From JBAXEO01 sp963789515 (GTDB lineage: Bacteria > Actinomycetota > Coriobacteriia > Anaerosomatales > JAAXUF01), in NCBI GenBank assembly GCA_963789515.1, contig CAWBKW010000002.1, positions 1 to 64,000 on the forward strand: a DNA stretch of 64,000 nt. Reading direction: 5' to 3'. The notes under the pieces are model-generated. The model searched no databases, was not told where the DNA came from, and was given only the letters and a program-made list of their open reading frames with translations. A program made the position numbers and the translations under genes. Below are positions 27,891 through 37,980 of this stretch, in pieces; position 1 is the first letter of the stretch, and each line of letters starts with the position of its first letter.

Positions 27891-28349
27891 ATGACCGAGC
27901 CAACGACGACACATCACAACCGCGAGGTCTTCGAGCGGCTGATCGACATGATCACAGACGGCGAGCTCGACGATCTCGATCAGGTGCTGCATCCGGATTT
28001 CGTGCAGGAGATTCCGCAGTCCGGTGAACGGGTGGTCGGGATCGAGAACTTCCGCAAGACGCTTGAGAACCTTCCCGGCGAACGGCCGCACCTGACCATC
28101 GACCGCACCCCCCACATCTCAGGCGGCGACGAGCGATACGTGATGACGCCGACGTTCACGCTCGTGAAGCTCCAGGGCACAGGTGAGGAGCTGTCGAGCT
28201 ACGTGAAGGCGAGATACCCCGACGGGACCGACTGGTACATCATCACCTTCTCGTCCTACCAGGACGGCAAGATAGTCAAGCGCGTGGACTTCTTTGCGCC
28301 GTTCTTCGATCCGCCCGAGTGGCGCTCCGAGTGGGTCGAGAGGATGTAG
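27891..28349 (+). CDS. SnoaL-like / NTF2-fold protein
   Basis: 152 residues. FERLIDMITDGELDDLDQVLHPDFVQEIPQSGE and the closing VDFFAPFFDPPEWR fit SnoaL-like cone-barrel proteins, which include polyketide cyclases and many small hydrolases. GAGAGG precedes the ATG at 27891, 11 bases after the previous stop. The substrate is unknown. Confidence 0.7.
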   Translation: MTEPTTTHHNREVFERLIDMITDGELDDLDQVLHPDFVQEIPQSGERVVGIENFRKTLENLPGERPHLTIDRTPHISGGDERYVMTPTFTLVKLQGTGEELSSYVKARYPDGTDWYIITFSSYQDGKIVKRVDFFAPFFDPPEWRSEWVERM

Positions 28350-28422
28350 CTCGCGGCATGACGTCAGACGCCACAGCCTGTGCCGGGCGCCGACCGCAGT
28401 CGGAGGTCGCGCTGTCGCAGCG

Positions 28423-30290
28423 CTACGGTCGGGCTGAGAGCCGGTCCGACAGCTCCATCCACGTGTCCTCGAGCTCGGAGATCTGCTGCTCGGCAGCCCG
28501 GAGCCGCGCCTGGACGTCCAGCAGCGCCACGTAGTCGGAAGGGTCCGTCTCCTTCATCTCGGCACGGATCGCGTCGGCCTTCTTGCCGAGCGTGTCCAGC
28601 TTGCGCTCGGTGGACGCGAGCTCCTTCTTCAGGCTGTACTCCTCGGCCCTCGAGAGGGCCGCCTCGCGTCGCTCGCTCGCTCTGTCTTTGGACGGCCGGC
28701 GGAACTCGCATCCCGCTGCCCGCCTGCGCTTCGGCCGCGCCGGCCTTCGGCTTCTCGGCTTCGCCTCCGCGCGCGCTCGGTCGCGCGCGTCCAGGAGCCG
28801 CAGGTACTCGTCGACGCCGCCGGGGACGTGGCGGATCTTGCCGTCGACGACGGCGAACTGGTCGTCGGTGACGCGCTCCATCAGGTGCCGGTCGTGGGTG
28901 ATGAGCAGCAGCGTGCCGGGCCACGTGTCCAGCAGGCTCTCGACGACCGCGAGCATGTCGATGTCCAGGTCGTTGTCCGGCTCGTCCAAGATCAGCACGT
29001 TCGGCTTGTCCAGGAGGATCAGCATCAGCTGCAGACGGCGCTTCTGTCCGCCGGACAGGTCGGCTACGACCGCGTTGACAGCTGCGCGGCCTCGAACCCG
29101 AGACGCTCCAAGAGCTGGGCCGGGGTCAGCTCCTTGCCGTCGATCTCGTAGCGCGTCTTGTAGCGAGAAAGGACCTCGCGGACGCGGCAGCTCGCCCAGC
29201 TCGTTCAGCTCGTCGAGGTGCTGCGACAGGACGGCGAACTTGACGCTCTTGCCGATCTTCACGCTGGCCCGACGTCGGCTCGAGCGAACCTCGGATGAGG
29301 TTGAGCAGCGTCGTCTTGCCCGACCCGTTCTCGCCCAGGATGCCGAACCGGTCGCCCGGGCCGATGAGCCACGTGACGTCGTCGATGACGGTCTTGTCGC
29401 CGAACCGCTCGGTCACGCCGACAAGGTCGACGACCTGCTTGCCCAGACGGGAGACCGCCGTCCGCTTCAGCTCGAGGGAGTTGCGCATGGGCGGTTCATC
29501 GGCGATGAGCGCGAGCGCCTCTTTGACGTGGAACTTCGGCTTGGTCGCTCGGGCCCGGGCGCCGCGCGAGAGCCAGGCGAGCTCCTTGCGCATGAGGTTC
29601 TTGCGCTTCTGCTCGGCGGTCTGGGCGGCCTCGGCGCGTTCGACGCGCTGGAGCACGTAGGCCGAGTACCCGCCCTCGAACTGCTCCACCTGCCCGCCGT
29701 GCACCTCCCACATGCTCAGGCACACCTCATCGAGGAACCAGCGGTCGTGCGTGACGACCAGGAGCGCGCCTGACTTCTTCGGCCAGCGGCTCTTGAGGTG
29801 GTCGGCCAGCCACGCGATGCCGTGAACGTCGAGATGGTTGGTGGGCTCGTCGAGCATGAGCACGTCGAAGTCGCCGACGAGCACGCGGGCGAGGTCCACG
29901 CGGCGACGCTGTCCGCCGGAGAGGTCGCCGATCCGGCCATCCCAGGGGATGTCGGCGATGAGGCCGCCGATGATCTTGCGGATGCGGGCGTCCGATGCCC
30001 AGGTGTGCTCCGGCACGTCCCCGACGACCGCGTGGGCGACGGTCGCTTCCGGATCGAGCGCGTCCGTCTGCGCGAGCGTTCCGATGGTGATCCCGCCGCG
30101 CGCCATGATGCGGCCGGCGTCGGGCTCGAGCTGAACCCGCGAGGAGCGAGAGCAGCGATGACTTGCCATCGCCGTTGCCGCCGACGATGCCGACGCGGTC
30201 GCCCTCGTCGATTCCGAGCGTGACCGAGTCGAAGACCTTCTTCGTCGGGTACTCCAGATGGACGTTCTCGCATCCGAGCAGATATGCCAC
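28423..30290 (-). CDS. ABC-F family ATPase, four frame breaks
   Basis: About 620 residues when joined. Domain 1 has Walker A GGNGDGKSSL, signature LSGGQRRRVDLARVL and Walker B LMLDEPTNHLD. Domain 2 has GENGSGKTTLLNL, LSGGQKRRLQLML and LILDEPDNDLD. A C-terminal coiled coil (ALSRAEEYSLKKELAST, then LRAAEQQISELEDTW) completes the Uup-like layout. There are no membrane domains, so it should act on ribosomes or nucleic acid, not as a transporter. Breaks near 30140, 29265, 29180 and 29060; the first three fit a surplus base and the last a missing base. Confidence 0.8.
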
Positions 30291-30492
30291 TGCGGCGAAC
30301 CTCGATCCTCGCAGCCGGCGAACACGAACGACACTATCGCATCGCAGGGAGCACGAAGGATACCTACCGTGCCATCCGCACCGACTTCCGCTAGCCTCTA
30401 CTCACGCCAAGGAATGCCGTTCACGGCGCGGCGGGTCTCCTCCCCGCGCATGACCGCCCGGCCTTGGGACCGGCTACGAACAGAGGGACGAC

Positions 30493-31354
30493 ATGGCTGC
30501 CGAGAAGATAGCGATCCTGGTCGACTCCTGCACCGACGTCCCCAAGGAGTACCGCGACGAGTACCACATGTACGTCGCGCCGCTGACGATCATCTACAAG
30601 GACGCCGAGTACCGCGACGGCATCGACATCCAGCCCGAGGAGGTGTTCGCGCGGTTCTCGGAGGAGATCCCCTCGACGTCGCTGCCGAACCCCTCGGAGG
30701 TCGCGGACATCTTCAAGCGGATCAAGGCCGACGGCTACGACAAGGTGATCGCCGTCCTCATCTCGAGCGGACTGAGCGGCACGTTTCGAGATGGTCAGCG
30801 GCTTCGGCCCCGCGCCCGAGGGACTCGAGACCCGCTACATCGACACCAAGAACATCGGTATCGGCAGCGGCTTCTCGGCAATCCGCGCCGGCGAGCTCAT
30901 CGAGCAGGGCCTGCCGTTCGCCGAGGTGTGTCGTCAGGTCGAGGCGGTGGCGCGGGACACGAGGCTCTTCTTCTGCGTCTCGACGCTCGAGTACCTCGTG
31001 AAGGGCGGCCGCATCGGTCGCGTCTCGGGCATGGTGGGGACCATGCTCGACCTCAAGCCGGTCATCTCGTGCGACGAGGACGGCATCTACTACACCGTGG
31101 CCAAGGCGCGCGGGCGCAAGAAGTCGCTCGAGCTCGCTGTTGAGAAGGCGGTCGAGTTCGTCGGCGGGTGCCGAGGGAGTACAACATCACCGTGATGCAC
31201 GGTGCCGCCAAGGCCGAGGCCGACGAGGTGCTCGCGTCTCTGAAGGAGCAGCTGCCCGGAGTACCGCATCGCCATCGAGGGCCAGATAACCCCTGCGCTC
31301 GTCGTGCACACGGGTCCCGGCCTCATCGGAATCGGCGTTCAGCGCCTGGCCTGA
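30493..31354 (+). CDS. DegV family fatty-acid-binding protein, three frame breaks
   Basis: About 287 residues. KIAILVDSCTDVPKEYRDEYHMYVAPLTI, YRDGIDIQPEEVF, STSLPNPSEV and LVKGGRIGRVSGMVGTMLDLKPVIS are diagnostic of DegV proteins, which present fatty acids to the FakA kinase. The end reads VVHTGPGLIGIGVQRLA. Breaks lie near 30785, 31165 and 31258. A second copy of the C-terminal codons is found at 35695-35726, beyond the surface-protein gene. Confidence 0.85.
31319..31350. repeat. degV 3-prime direct repeat, copy 1
   Basis: 32 bases encoding the DegV ending GLIGIGVQRL. It matches 35695-35726 at 30 of 32 positions, same orientation. The two copies bracket the giant surface-protein gene. Confidence 0.8.
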
Positions 31355-31355
31355 A

Positions 31356-31375
31356 ACTGTGACGGCCGTCACAGT
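31356..31375. terminator. 20-bp perfect palindrome after degV
   Basis: ACTGTGACGGCCGTCACAGT begins two bases after the DegV stop. It could end the transcript (without a strong T tail) or serve as an operator for the next gene. Confidence 0.5.
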
Positions 31376-31433
31376 ACGCGTTTGACCGCACCTCCTTATG
31401 AGCGTAGCGTCAGGAGTTCAGGAGGTGGTTCAT

Positions 31434-34400
31434 GTGACCACTCCAAGCAAGCTCTTCTCGAGACGATTCAGGTTCGGATTGGCTCGACCAATCCTGTGGG
31501 CTTCGCTCACCGCCGCTATCGTCGTCCTATCCTCGTTCGGTACCGCATTTGCGGCCGACACCCCTGTAGCAACGGTGCCTGTGGGCGCCAGTCCGGCCGT
31601 CGTGGCCGTCGATCCTCTGACGCACAACGTCTTCGTCGGCAACTACTACGGCGATAGCGTGAGCGTCATCGACGGAGTCACGCGCAGCGCGGTGGCGACG
31701 ATCCCGATGCCGACCGGCGGCAACATCGCCGTGCCGATCGCGGCCGTCGTCGACGTGCTTGAGCGGCAAGGCGTACGTCGGCAACTTCTGGTCGAACTAC
31801 GTGTCGGTGATCGACGGCTCGACCCTCAGCGTCGTGGCGACGATCTCGCCGCCGGCGTCGCACGCCAGCGGCGTCCGGGCGCTCGCCGCAGACCCTTCGG
31901 GAGCCACTCCCAAGGTGTACGCGGCCATATTCGGCAAGAACATCGTGAGCGTGATCGACGGTTCGACGGACGCGATCGTCAAGAACATACCGGTCGGCAA
32001 CTCGCCACGGGCGATCGCCGTGTTCGCAAGCGGCTCACGCAGGCGCGTCTATGTGGCGAACCGCTACAGCAACAACGTGAGCATCATCGACGGGAACACC
32101 GACTCGGTCGTCGCCACCGTGCCGACGGGTGCCGATCCCAAGGTGATCGCCGTCGACCCCAACCGCGGGTTCGCCTACGTCACCAGTCCTGCCAGCGACA
32201 CGGTCACGGTGATCGACGCCAGCGACCAGGTCGCGGCCACGATTCCGGTCGGAGACAATCCGATAGGTGTGGCAGTCGATCCGGCGGGCAGGAGGGTGTT
32301 CGTCGCCAACTACGCGGGCAACTCCGTCTCGGTCATCGACGCCGACACGTTGTCGGTTGTGGCGACCGTCGCGACGGGCGTGCAGCCCATGGCGATTGCG
32401 GTCGACCGCTCGTCTCGGAAGGTCTACGTCAGCTGCTACGGGAGCAGTTCGGTCACCATGATCGACAGCTCGCTGGTCGCGACGTCCATCGCCACCGGCT
32501 ATCGCCCGTACGCGCTGGGCATCGACGAGGCCCTCGCCTCGCATCAGGTCTACAGCGCGAACTGGGGCGCGAACAACGTGACCATCATCGACCCGCCTGG
32601 TGGAGACGCAGGCCCGGTCAGCGTGACGATCGACTCGCTGTCTGGCAACACGACGAGCTCGACGTCCCCGGCGTTCTCGGGGATCGCCGCAAGCTCCAGG
32701 GCGCCGCGACAGTCCAACATCGTTGCGGTGTTCTATCGGATGGACTCCGATCAGACGTGGCATCGCGCCCAGATCGTCGACGGGCGCAGGTACGCCATCG
32801 GTGAGGTGGCAGGCCACCCCGAGCGGGTCGCTGTCAGAGGCCGCACACACATCGAAGTCGCTGCGATGGATCAGGCGCTGGCCGTTTCGAGCAGCTCGGA
32901 CCAGGGTGCCGGCGGTGACTCCGCCGCTCTTGGCGGTGCCGCGTCGTACCGGTTCACGGTCGGGGCGGGCAGGCGAACACCGACTGGTACGTGAGACGCC
33001 TCGGTCGGCTCCGACGCGAACCCCGGGAACTCGCCGGCGTCTCCGTTCAGGAGCATCACGCGAGCGACGCTGGCCGCCCTGGCGGGTGACACCGTCCACG
33101 TCGCTGCCGGCCTCTACGGAACCGCGAGCACGGGCGAGGTCTTCCCACTGCACATGATCGACGGCGTGCTTCAGGGAGCCGATCCGGCTCCGTGACCCTT
33201 CTCGGCAACGGTGTTGCCCCGGTGATCCAGGCAACCGGCATCGGATCCTCCGCCAGGATCGACGGGTTCACCATCACCGGTGGCAGCCCGGGCCTTGACC
33301 CTCCGACTCGGCGCTCACGATCTCAAACAATGTGATCAGCGGAAACACGGGAGGTCTCACAGGCGGAGGAATCCACTCCGTGTCCGGCAACGTGCTCATC
33401 ATCAACAACGCTGATCCGAGGAAACACCGCGACCTACGGCGGCGGCATCGTGATCGAGGACGCGGACTCCTCGCGAATCGAGAGCAACACCATCGAGCAC
33501 AACGTCGCGACCCAAGGCGGCGGCGGCATCGATGTCAACCTCAATGCCAATCCGACGATCTCTCACAACGTCATCCGCAACAACTCCGCTCACATGGGTG
33601 GCGGGATCCTCAGTGAGAGCGGCTGCCTGCCGCGCATCACCGAGACGGTGATCCAAGGCAACTCGGCCGATCCGGCAAGCGGAGGAAAGGGCGGTGCGAT
33701 CGCGTGCTTCTCGGGCAGCGTCGTACTCGAGAACTGCCTGATAGCGGGCAACAACGTCGAGCGACTACGCGATCTCCGGGATCAACAGCGCCGCGACCAA
33801 GATCGTCAACTGCACGATCGCCGACAACGGACCCGCCGGCATCGGCCGCTTCAGCACCGACGTGGTCCTTCAGAGTCGAGGTCAGGAACAGCATCCTGCG
33901 AAACCCGGGCTCCGAGATCGATTCCGGGACCGTCGCGACGATCAGCTACTCCGACGTTGAGGGCGGATACGCAGGTGCCGGCAACATCGACGCAGACCCG
34001 CGGTTCGTCGATCCCGCAGCGGACTACCACCTGGCGACCGCCTCTCCGTGCATCGATGCGGGCGCGGCCGAGACTCACCATCGTCAGTGACCTCGACGGT
34101 GTGGCGCGACCCGTCGGCAGCGGCTGGGACATGGGCGCGTACGAATCGATGTTCACGACTCGACCGACTCGCTACGAGCAGACCGACTCGCGCATCACCT
34201 ACACCGGCCCCTGGGCCACCTCCTCGAGCGCCTCGCTCTCGGGCGGCTCCTACGCCTCGGGCTACGCCACGGCCACCGCGCTGGTGAAGTTCGACGGCAC
34301 CGCCATCGACCTCATCGGCACCAAGGGCCGCTGGGGCGGCATCGCCGAGGTGTCGGTGGACGGCGGAGCCTACACCCTCGTGGACTTCTACGCTCCGGCC

Positions 34401-35641
34401 ACCGCGCACCAGCAGGTCATCTGGAGTGCGTGCGGCCTGTCCGCAGGCCCCCACACCGTGGCGATCTCCTCCACGGTCAGGCGGAACCCCTCCTCGGTCG
34501 GCGGTAACACCTACCTGGACGCCTTCGACGTCGCCGGCACGCCTCCTGCAGGCCTCGACCCGCTACCAGCAGGCCGACCCCAAGGTCACCTGGGCCGGCT
34601 CCTGGGCCACCAACACGTCCACGTCGCTGTCCGGCGGCTAGCTATGCCGGTGCCGGTCCCGGTGCCATCATGCTCGTGAGGTTCGACGGCACCGCCATCG
34701 ACCTCATCGGCACCCTGTCCCCCTACGGCGGCATCGCCGAGGTCTCGATCGACGGGGCGGCACCCGTCGACGCCGACTTCTACGGCGGAGCGGCCACCTC
34801 GCCACAAGCGGCGTGTCTGGGGGGTCTCGGGACTCGTCGGCCGGTCCCCACACCATCGCGCTGACCGTCACCACGAGACGAAACCCCGCCTCTCTCGGCG
34901 GCATGGCCTACGTCGATGCCCTGGACATCTCGGGCACCCTTGCTCCAGGCACCGACCCGCTACCAGCAGACCGATACACGTATCGGCTTCTCGGGTCCCT
35001 GGACGACCACGAGCTCCACCTCGCTTTCCGGCGGCAGCTACGCGGCCGGCACCACCGGAGCCGTCATGGTGCTTGCGCTTCGACGGCACCGCATCCGACC
35101 TCATCGGCACCCTGTCCTCCTACGGCGGCATCTCGACGATCTCCGTCGACGGCGGAGCACCGGCCGACGTCGACTTCTACGGCCCGGGCACGAGCCACAA
35201 GCGCAAGGTCTGGGGAGTCTCGGGACTCTCCGCAGGTCCCCACACCCTGCGCCTGACCGTCACCTCGAGAAGGAACCCGTCGTCTTCGGGCGGCAACGCC
35301 TACGTCGATGCCTTCGACGTCGCCGGCACCTTGAGGCCGTGGATACGACTCCACCCACCGTGAGCATCATGATTCCTGATGACGGCGCCGTGGTGTCGGG
35401 GACGGTGTGGTTCGGAGTGGGTGCGGGAGACACGGGTTCCGGGATCTCGCGCGTCGAGTTTCGCGCCGATGGAACCCTCTTCTACACGGCCTGGGGTGGC
35501 TACATGTACATCGCCGACTGGGACTCGTCCGGCGCGGAGCCCGGGCCGCACACCATCGATGTGACCGCGTACGACATCGCTGGCAACTCGGCCTCGGCGA
35601 GCATTACCGTGGTCATACTAGACCCGGCCGCACCGCTCTAG
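31434..35641 (+). CDS. Giant secreted surface protein: YVTN propeller, DUF1565 helix, three CBM-like repeats, Ig-like end; many frame breaks
   Basis: About 1400 residues as one reading path. A signal peptide (AAIVVLSSFGTAFA) is followed by a seven-blade-type YVTN beta-propeller with repeated VSVIDG...VVATV blades to about 32620. YVRDASVGSDANPG...GDTVHVAAGLYG opens a DUF1565 right-handed beta-helix (HNVIRNNSAHMGGGI) to about 34150. Three near-identical domains follow, then an Ig-like domain (PPTVSIMIPDDGAVVSG) to the TAG at 35641. At least seven breaks, near 31755, 32965, 33000, 33200 and between 33300 and 35350. GTG 31434 has GGAGGTG upstream. Likely an adhesin or glycan-binding wall protein. 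Confidence 0.65.
34161..34555 (+). repeat. CBM-like domain repeat, unit 1
   Basis: About 395 bases. It encodes RYEQTDSRITYTGPW, SLSGGSYASG, VKFDGTAIDLIG and AEVSVDGGAYTLVDFY. This is a jelly-roll carbohydrate-binding-like pattern seen in bacterial surface proteins. Confidence 0.7.
34556..34952 (+). repeat. CBM-like domain repeat, unit 2
   Basis: Begins CGACCCGCTACCAGCAG and repeats unit 1 (RFDGTAIDLIGTLSPYGGIAEVSI). Internal frame breaks interrupt it near 34640 and 34830. Confidence 0.7.
34953..35344 (+). repeat. CBM-like domain repeat, unit 3
   Basis: Begins with the same CGACCCGCTACCAGCAG and continues RFDGTASDLIGTLSSYG, DVDFYGPGTSHKRKVWGVSG. It is the last unit before the Ig-like domain. 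Confidence 0.7.
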
Positions 35642-35694
35642 GAGTCACATCGACTGAGGACAATGCGGTTGTGCAGGTTTGTCGCTCAGCCCTG

Positions 35695-35726
35695 GGGCTC
35701 ATCGGAGTCGGCGTTCAGCGCCTGGC
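35695..35726. repeat. degV 3-prime direct repeat, copy 2
   Basis: Encodes GLIGVGVQRLA followed by TAG, an orphan degV C terminus 54 bases after the surface-protein stop. No other part of degV is nearby. Confidence 0.8.
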
Positions 35727-35755
35727 GTAGGCGGCTCGGCAGTCGACGGACCGCG

Positions 35756-36757
35756 CTACCCGAGCGGCTCCTCCACCGGCACCGGATCGGGTCCGCTCTC
35801 GGCGAAGACGACGGCGCCGACGATCACCACACACGCCGCGAACTGCACCCACGACAGCGACTCACCGCGAAACGCCCAGCCGGCGAGGAGTGCGACCGCC
35901 GGAATGAGGTTGATGGCGAGTGAGGCCCTGCTGGCGGGCATGAGACCGAGCGCCGAGTTGTACAGCCCGAACGCGCCGAGACTCACCGCGACGCCGAGAT
36001 AGGCGACACACGCCCAGGCGACGGGCGGAGCAGCGAGCCAGGCCGCGGGCCCGGAGGCGAAGGCCATCGGCGCGAAGAAGAGCGTTCCGATGGCTGCCTG
36101 CATGCCGGTCAGCAGCCAGGGGTCGTAGCGCACGCTCAGATGCTTGATCGCGAGCATGGAGCCGGCTGCGGCCACCATCGCGAGCAGCTCGAGTGAGTTG
36201 CCTAGCAGCGGATTGGATGCGCTCTCCTGGGCCGAGCCTCCGAAGGAGAGAGCCGCGACCCCCACGAGCGAGAGCCCGATTCCCACCGCGCCGCGCCAGC
36301 TCAGGCGCTCGCGCAGGAACAGCCACGCACCGCCGGCGACCAGGAGCGGCACGATCGCCGAGATGACGCCGGCCTGGCTCGAGGTCGTGAACTGAACCGC
36401 GAACCCCTCGAACAGGTAGTAGAGGCATGGGATGCACACGGCGGCGAGAAGCAGGATCTTCCAGTCACCGCGGCGGTAGTCGGGCCGAGGCAGCCTGTGC
36501 CACACGGGGACGAAGACGAGGGAGGCGATCGCCATTCGAAGCCAGATCACGGTCATCGGCGTGAACGAGTCCAGCGCCGTCTTCATGACCACGAAGCTCG
36601 TGCCCCAGAAGAGCACCGCCCCGCCCAGGAACACAAGCGGTAGTAGGGGGCGGCGCGAAGATGGTGAGCTCAAGCGGGGCCTCGTGTTCGATGCAGTCGG
36701 GAGCACCGAGTCTATCGCAGCCGCGTGCGCCGGCTCAACGCCGGGGGGACGCGGCAA
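35756..36757 (-). CDS. EamA/DMT-family transporter
   Basis: 333 residues with ten hydrophobic spans in two EamA halves: PLLPLVFLGGAVLFWGTSFVVMKTAL opens the first and GNSLELLAMVAAAGSMLAIKHL the second. The family exports or imports small metabolites; the substrate cannot be told. The exact start is unclear because 36757 is a TTG with a poor site and the first span begins near residue 38; a later start is possible. It ends close to the orphan degV tail and stands alone. Confidence 0.75.
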   Translation of the reverse strand: MPRPPGVEPAHAAAIDSVLPTASNTRPRLSSPSSRRPLLPLVFLGGAVLFWGTSFVVMKTALDSFTPMTVIWLRMAIASLVFVPVWHRLPRPDYRRGDWKILLLAAVCIPCLYYLFEGFAVQFTTSSQAGVISAIVPLLVAGGAWLFLRERLSWRGAVGIGLSLVGVAALSFGGSAQESASNPLLGNSLELLAMVAAAGSMLAIKHLSVRYDPWLLTGMQAAIGTLFFAPMAFASGPAAWLAAPPVAWACVAYLGVAVSLGAFGLYNSALGLMPASRASLAINLIPAVALLAGWAFRGESLSWVQFAACVVIVGAVVFAESGPDPVPVEEPLG

Positions 36758-36776
36758 GTCGCGGGCTGGATCTGTT

Positions 36777-37214
36777 CTACGCGCAGTAGACCCGCACCTT
36801 GTCGCCGTTGGTGGCGTCCACGTTCACTTCCATCTCGCGCAGGGCCTCGACCAGCTCGTCGATGTCCTCCGGCTTGAGATTGTTGAAGTCGACGGACATG
36901 CCGTGATCGGACATCGAGTCGTTGATCTGGTCCATCGCCTGCGGCGGAATGAGCGATGTGAGCTTGAGACCCGAGCGCACCAGGGCAATGGGGATCTTGA
37001 CGTCCACGTTGTCGCCGTTGGCCGCGTTGACCTTGACGTAGAGGTACTTCGGCAGCGCTTCGATCAGAGGTCCGGGGTCGCCGGTGATGGCCGGCCCGGC
37101 TGCTGCTGCGGTGCTGGCATGCGTGCCGATAGCGTCGAGCAGTCGCTCGGCTTCCTCGGCGGTGATCTTCCCCTCGGCGAGCATGTTCAGGATTCGGATG
37201 CGGTCCTCACTCAT
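36777..37214 (-). CDS. SHOCT-like domain protein
   Basis: 145 residues. MSEDRIRILNMLAEGKITAEEAERLLDAI is the short SHOCT-like helical motif that recurs in small regulatory or membrane-associated proteins. The rest alternates beta strands (YLYVKVNAANGDNVDVKIP and VDATNGDKVRVY). GAGGTG precedes the ATG. It is the last gene of a three-gene set with 37229 and 37513. Confidence 0.7.
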   Translation of the reverse strand: MSEDRIRILNMLAEGKITAEEAERLLDAIGTHASTAAAAGPAITGDPGPLIEALPKYLYVKVNAANGDNVDVKIPIALVRSGLKLTSLIPPQAMDQINDSMSDHGMSVDFNNLKPEDIDELVEALREMEVNVDATNGDKVRVYCA

Positions 37215-37228
37215 CGTTGACACCTCTT

Positions 37229-37516
37229 TCACTTGACCGTCATGTCGACGGATGCCTTGTCGTCGTTGACGCGGATGACCATTCCGCGTGTCTCGCACAG
37301 TGCGCCGAACGAGCGGAGCAGAAGGATGGTGTAGTGGTGGTAGCGCCGGCCAACGGCGAGCAGCAGCGCATCGGCGACGATCGTGAACACGAGCGAGATG
37401 ACGCCGAGGGCCAGGGCCAGCGGCCACAACAGGAACAGCGGCAGCCACAGGTGGACCGGGCGACGGCCGTCGGCGGGCACGACCCGCAAGTCGAGTATCG
37501 CCGGCGGGACGTTCAT
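37229..37516 (-). CDS. Small two-span membrane protein
   Basis: 95 residues. A basic N terminus (LRVVPADGRRPVHLWLPL) leads into a long hydrophobic stretch (LFLLWPLALALGVISLVFTIVADALLLAVG) and a soluble tail ending DMTVK. Its ATG overlaps the stop of the DUF2089 gene in ATGA, indicating coupling. Function unknown; probably works with its neighbours in envelope stress regulation, which is an inference. Confidence 0.7.
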   Translation of the reverse strand: MNVPPAILDLRVVPADGRRPVHLWLPLFLLWPLALALGVISLVFTIVADALLLAVGRRYHHYTILLLRSFGALCETRGMVIRVNDDKASVDMTVK

Positions 37517-37872
37517 CGCCGGAGCCTCTCGGCCGCCTCGTCCACCGAGATCTCTCCGCGCTCGAGCATGTTGAGCGCGTCATCCGGCGCGGGCGAGGAG
37601 CCGACCTCGACCAGCTGCAACTGGTCGATGATGCGGTTGAGGCGGTTCTTCACCGTCGGATAGCTGATGCCGAACGCCTTCTCCAACTCCTTGATCGAGC
37701 CGTGGCTGCGGACGAACTCACTCACGAACACCTGGTCCTCGTAGCGAAGGCGCGCCAGCGGCGGCAGGTCGAACTCCCCTTGGATCGAGATGCCCGTGTC
37801 CATCCGCACCTCGGTCACAAGGAAGCGCCGATCGCCGGTGAGGTCGGTCAGCTCATGCCAGTCATTCGCCAT
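37513..37872 (-). CDS. DUF2089 family HTH protein
   Basis: 119 residues. LARLRYEDQVFVSEFVRSHGSIKELEKAFGISYPTVKNRLNRIIDQL is the DUF2089 helix-turn-helix. A C-terminal DALNMLERGEISVDEAAERLRR repeats the SHOCT-like motif found in the gene at 36777. It is first in a coupled three-gene operon; AAGGAGG precedes the ATG, and a promoter is predicted at 37906-37935. Probably the regulator of the operon. Confidence 0.8.
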   Translation of the reverse strand: MANDWHELTDLTGDRRFLVTEVRMDTGISIQGEFDLPPLARLRYEDQVFVSEFVRSHGSIKELEKAFGISYPTVKNRLNRIIDQLQLVEVGSSPAPDDALNMLERGEISVDEAAERLRR

Positions 37873-37905
37873 GAAATCTTCCTCCTTAGCTCACTTCACA
37901 TACTA

Positions 37906-37935
37906 TGTATACCCTTGCAGACTTAAATAAATCAA
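37906..37935 (-). promoter_or_regulatory. Promoter of the DUF2089 operon
   Basis: On the minus strand, TTGATT (37930-37935) and TATACA (37906-37911) are separated by 18 bases in an AT-rich island unlike the surrounding sequence. An 11-base palindrome ACATACTATGT (37898-37908) overlaps the -10 box and may be an operator. Confidence 0.6.
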
Positions 37936-37980
37936 GTGGCAACATCAAGAAAATCAATCCAGATGGGCGTGGGTGTCGGC

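Noticed and set aside
31434..35641. Treating the surface-protein fragments as several separate genes
   Set aside because: No ribosome sites or starts mark the fragments, and each frame change continues the same domain in the next frame.
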